Shown here: one piece after another, positions 6,982 to 8,192 of the stretch
Layout of the letters: the number at the start of each line of letters is the position of its first letter
How positions within the stretch are numbered: position 1 is the first letter of the stretch
DNA from: an uncultured Oscillospiraceae bacterium
GTDB taxonomy: Bacteria; Bacillota; Clostridia; Oscillospirales; JAAYXM01
Length of the DNA stretch: 8,192 bases
Assembly: GCA_934446465.1 (NCBI GenBank)
Contig: CAKSEF010000065.1
Coordinates: 1 to 8,192 of the forward strand
Direction of reading: 5' to 3'
Notes under the pieces: model-generated
Told to the model about the DNA's origin: nothing
The model's database searches: none
Seen by the model: the letters and a program-made list of their open reading frames with translations, nothing else
Translations under genes and position numbers: made by a program

Positions 6982-7010
6982 ATTATATTTGCTTAAAAAT
7001 AAATATGCTT
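6982..7010 (-). promoter_or_regulatory. Possible promoter and direct-repeat operator of the two-component operon
   Basis: On the minus strand a perfect TATAAT (6982-6987) lies about 25 bases before the regulator ATG, but no good -35 hexamer is found 16-18 bases upstream. Instead there are two copies of AAGCAWAT (AAGCATAT at 7003-7010 and AAGCAAAT at 6987-6994), 16 bases start to start. A poor -35 overlapped by a direct repeat is what an activator-dependent, autoregulated promoter of an OmpR-type protein can look like. That reading is inference. Confidence 0.4.
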
Positions 7011-7057
7011 TCCCATTAAGACTTTTTTAAAAAAACACCTTTTTTTGAAAAATACTC

Positions 7058-7086
7058 TTGCAAAATAGTCAGATTCATGGTAAACT
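7058..7086 (+). promoter_or_regulatory. Promoter of tRNA-Trp
   Basis: TTGCAA (7058-7063), a 17-base spacer ending in TGG (an extended -10 TGn), and TAAACT (7081-7086). The predicted start is about 7093, some 13 bases before the tRNA. An A/T-tract region (7023-7053, including T6A7) upstream of the -35 could act as an UP element, which fits a strongly expressed stable RNA. Confidence 0.6.
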
Positions 7087-7105
7087 GTTTAAGTCGCAAA
7101 CACAT

Positions 7106-7181
7106 AGGGGTATAGCTCAGTTGGTAGAGCAGCGGTCTCCAAAACCGCGTGCCGAGGGTTCAAGTCCTTCTGCCCCTGCCA
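7106..7181 (+). tRNA. trnW: tRNA-Trp (anticodon CCA)
   Basis: A complete 76-base cloverleaf. The acceptor arms AGGGGTA (7106-7112) and TGCCCCT (7171-7177) pair with one T-G wobble. The D arm is GCTC/GAGC (7115-7130). The anticodon stem GCGGT/ACCGC encloses the 7-base loop CTCCAAA, giving anticodon CCA, which reads UGG (tryptophan). A 5-base variable loop (7149-7153) and a T arm GAGGG-TTCAAGT-CCTTC (one G-T pair) follow. The discriminator base is G and the 3' CCA is encoded (7179-7181). A terminator follows closely and a promoter precedes it, so it is a single-tRNA unit. Confidence 0.97.
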
Positions 7182-7192
7182 TTCAATATGAA

Positions 7193-7230
7193 AGAAAAAG
7201 CCTTGATTTCAAGGCTTTTTCTGCTTTTTT
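7193..7230 (+). terminator. Terminator after tRNA-Trp
   Basis: An inverted repeat AGAAAAAGCCTTGA (7193-7206) pairs with TCAAGGCTTTTTCT (7209-7222) across two bases, and is followed by a T6 run (7225-7230). It lies 11 bases after the tRNA 3' end. Confidence 0.88.
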
Positions 7231-7239
7231 AGAATAACA

Positions 7240-7282
7240 AACAACAGAGTCTGTGTTTATCGGAAACACAGACTCTGTTGTT
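7240..7282. terminator. 19-bp perfect inverted repeat, probably the terminator of the leftward decayed genes
   Basis: The arms 7240-7258 and 7264-7282 are fully complementary over 19 bp with a 5-base loop (ATCGG). It lies eight bases past the stop codon (7291-7293) of the leftward reading frame that encodes a C-terminal membrane helix, the right place for a minus-strand terminator, though the minus-strand tail (TGTTATTCT) has few Ts. On the plus strand the tail is ATGTGCTTTTAATATTTT. It may work in either direction as an insulator between the tRNA unit and the converging genes. Confidence 0.6.
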
Positions 7283-7290
7283 ATGTGCTT

Positions 7291-7607
7291 TTAATATTTT
7301 ACAAATCCAAAACTCGGATGCAGGATATCAAATATCAATACAAATAAAACAAATGCCATGATGCCTATCAGGCACCAAAACAGTCTTGCCACCCAAATAT
7401 CTTTTTCCGTATTTCTTCTTTGTATATACTGACCATATCTTCATAGAACTTTTTGTGTGAAGCAGCGCTCTCCAAAACACGTGAATCCCACGCAAGGAAC
7501 TCTTTCTTTTCAGGCTCAGAAGCAGATAAGACTTCTGCACTCTCGGCGGCAGCTCCTTCACCGTCTGTCTTTGCAAATTCCGAACCATTACATACAACCC
7601 ACTTCAT
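7291..7607 (-). pseudogene. Frameshifted small membrane-protein gene, unrecognised
   Basis: Two leftward frames make one plausible protein. The N-terminal frame starts at ATG 7607 (MKWVVCNGSEFAKT...), is acidic and Ala/Glu-rich, and stays coherent to about KKFYEDMVSIY. The C-terminal frame is open from 7440 to the TAA at 7291-7293 and encodes RRNTEKDIWVARLFW followed by a strong membrane helix (CLIGIMAFVLFVLIF) and DILHPSFGFVKY. The frames overlap at about 7400-7440, so a single-base loss there would join them into a protein of about 105 residues with one C-terminal membrane anchor. A hairpin follows the stop. There is no ribosome-binding site before 7607, so the true start may have been lost or lie elsewhere. 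I recognise no family. A sequencing or assembly error is an alternative to real decay. Confidence 0.45.
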
Positions 7608-8192
7608 TTAAAAGGTCGGCAGCAGAGCCTCCCATAGCCCCCGCGCCATAGATACAACAGCGGTAACTGTAGGATTAGGCGTTTTGGTAGAGGATAAAAT
7701 CCATGGCTTGCATCAAAAGAAAATTGAAATTCACAACATATAGATAATTGATGTGGTATATACTCATCGGTTTCAGAAAACTCTCGATAGGTCCGCCATA
7801 TAAAGAAAACAGCGCTTTGGCACGTTCTTTTTTCTTTACACCGATATTATACCCGGCAATCGGGATACATACATCCTGCTGCCATACCGATTTCAATAGA
7901 GACAGCGATTTGAAAAAACTCATGACAATGCCGAGGACGGCAAGAGAGAAATGTGCATACTCAGGCTGTCCGAAAACAGGGTCTTTTGCTCCGTATTTCA
8001 TGCACATACGGAGAGCGCTGCCGTAAGCACCTGACCAATCACGGTAGCAACTGCCGCTCCCATCATTCCCCAGCCAAACCCATAGATGAAGATTGGGTCA
8101 AGGATAACATTTGCAATTGCACCGGAGACTGTTGCAGCCATTGCAAATTTAGGGCTTCCGTCACTGCGCATTACCGGATTCATAGCCTGACC
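7606..8192 (-). pseudogene. MATE-family efflux transporter, decayed and cut by the window edge
   Basis: Multidrug and toxin extrusion transporters exchange drugs for Na+ or H+ across the membrane and normally have about 450 residues and 12 helices. From the right edge the frame reads the MATE segment NPVMRSDGSPKFAM, then DPIFIYGFGWGMMGAAVATVIGQ and a stop at 7998-8000. A second frame picks up at MKYGAKDPVFGQPEYAHFSLAVLGIVM; about 55-60 family residues are missing at the join. Within it the segment QIAVSIEIGMAAGC lies in another frame (about 7873-7912), flanked by an apparent 1-base loss and a 4-base duplication, before IPIAGYNIGVKKKERAKALF resumes. A further gap precedes SLYGGPIESFLKPMSIYHIN, which ends QAMDFILYQNA and a stop at 7675. 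Weak C-terminal MATE-like fragments follow in two frames (RLILQLPLLYL; YGAGAMGGSAADLL) down to about 7606. No functional transporter can be made from this copy. Confidence 0.82.

Noticed and set aside
6957..6983. A nine-residue N-terminal extension of the response regulator.
   Set aside because: It would translate through the GGAGGTGAG site that serves ATG 6956 and adds residues absent from the receiver fold.
7748..8026. A 92-codon plus-strand reading frame beginning MMWYILIGF.
   Set aside because: It lies opposite the MATE remnant, whose protein-level family match is clear. It shows no domain, has no good ribosome-binding site and carries many Cys/Arg/Pro codons typical of an antisense frame.
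1..8192. CRISPR arrays, insertion sequences, phage genes, toxin-antitoxin pairs or riboswitches.
   Set aside because: I looked for regular repeat-spacer patterns, transposase motifs, small overlapping gene pairs and long structured leaders, and found none.

Overview
This window looks like chromosomal DNA from a low-to-moderate GC Firmicute, most likely a member of the Clostridia. The support is the gene families present (a TIGR04086-like membrane protein, a YabE-like G5/3D-domain protein directly before rsmA, a VanS/PhoR-style sensor kinase with an OmpR-type regulator), purine-rich Shine-Dalgarno sites of Bacillus/Clostridium type, SigA-like promoters and long perfect-stem terminators. I cannot name a genus.

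Positions 1-4020 read rightward. They hold a small four-helix membrane protein (56-481), a perfect 11-bp hairpin terminator, the CCA-adding enzyme gene cca (538-1728), a terminator that overlaps the cca stop codon, a strong SigA-type promoter, a YabE-like cell-wall protein (1980-3017), another terminator, a second promoter, and rsmA/ksgA (start best placed at 3145, end 4020). cca and rsmA are both RNA-maturation housekeeping genes. The yabE-rsmA neighbourhood is the classic Bacillus one, but without rnmV between the two.

Positions 4033-6956 read leftward and converge on rsmA. From right to left they are an OmpR/PhoB-type response regulator and a six-helix sensor histidine kinase joined by a 4-base ATGA overlap, closed by a hairpin, then a monocistronic YfcE-type metallophosphoesterase with its own promoter. 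The kinase and regulator form one two-component system. Its signal and targets cannot be read from this DNA.

A tRNA-Trp(CCA) gene with its own promoter and terminator (7058-7230) separates the intact part from a decayed tail. Beyond a 19-bp perfect inverted repeat lie two broken leftward genes: an unrecognised small protein with a C-terminal membrane helix, apparently frameshifted, and a MATE-family efflux transporter running off the right edge. The MATE remnant shows internal deletions, a pair of mutually compensating indels, and a missing or scrambled C-terminus.

I found no undescribed multi-gene system, CRISPR array, insertion sequence or phage gene. The points most worth a second look are the decay pattern of the MATE gene, the frameshifted small membrane gene, the regulatory repeats before yabE and before the two-component operon, and cca having no visible promoter of its own behind a terminator hairpin.
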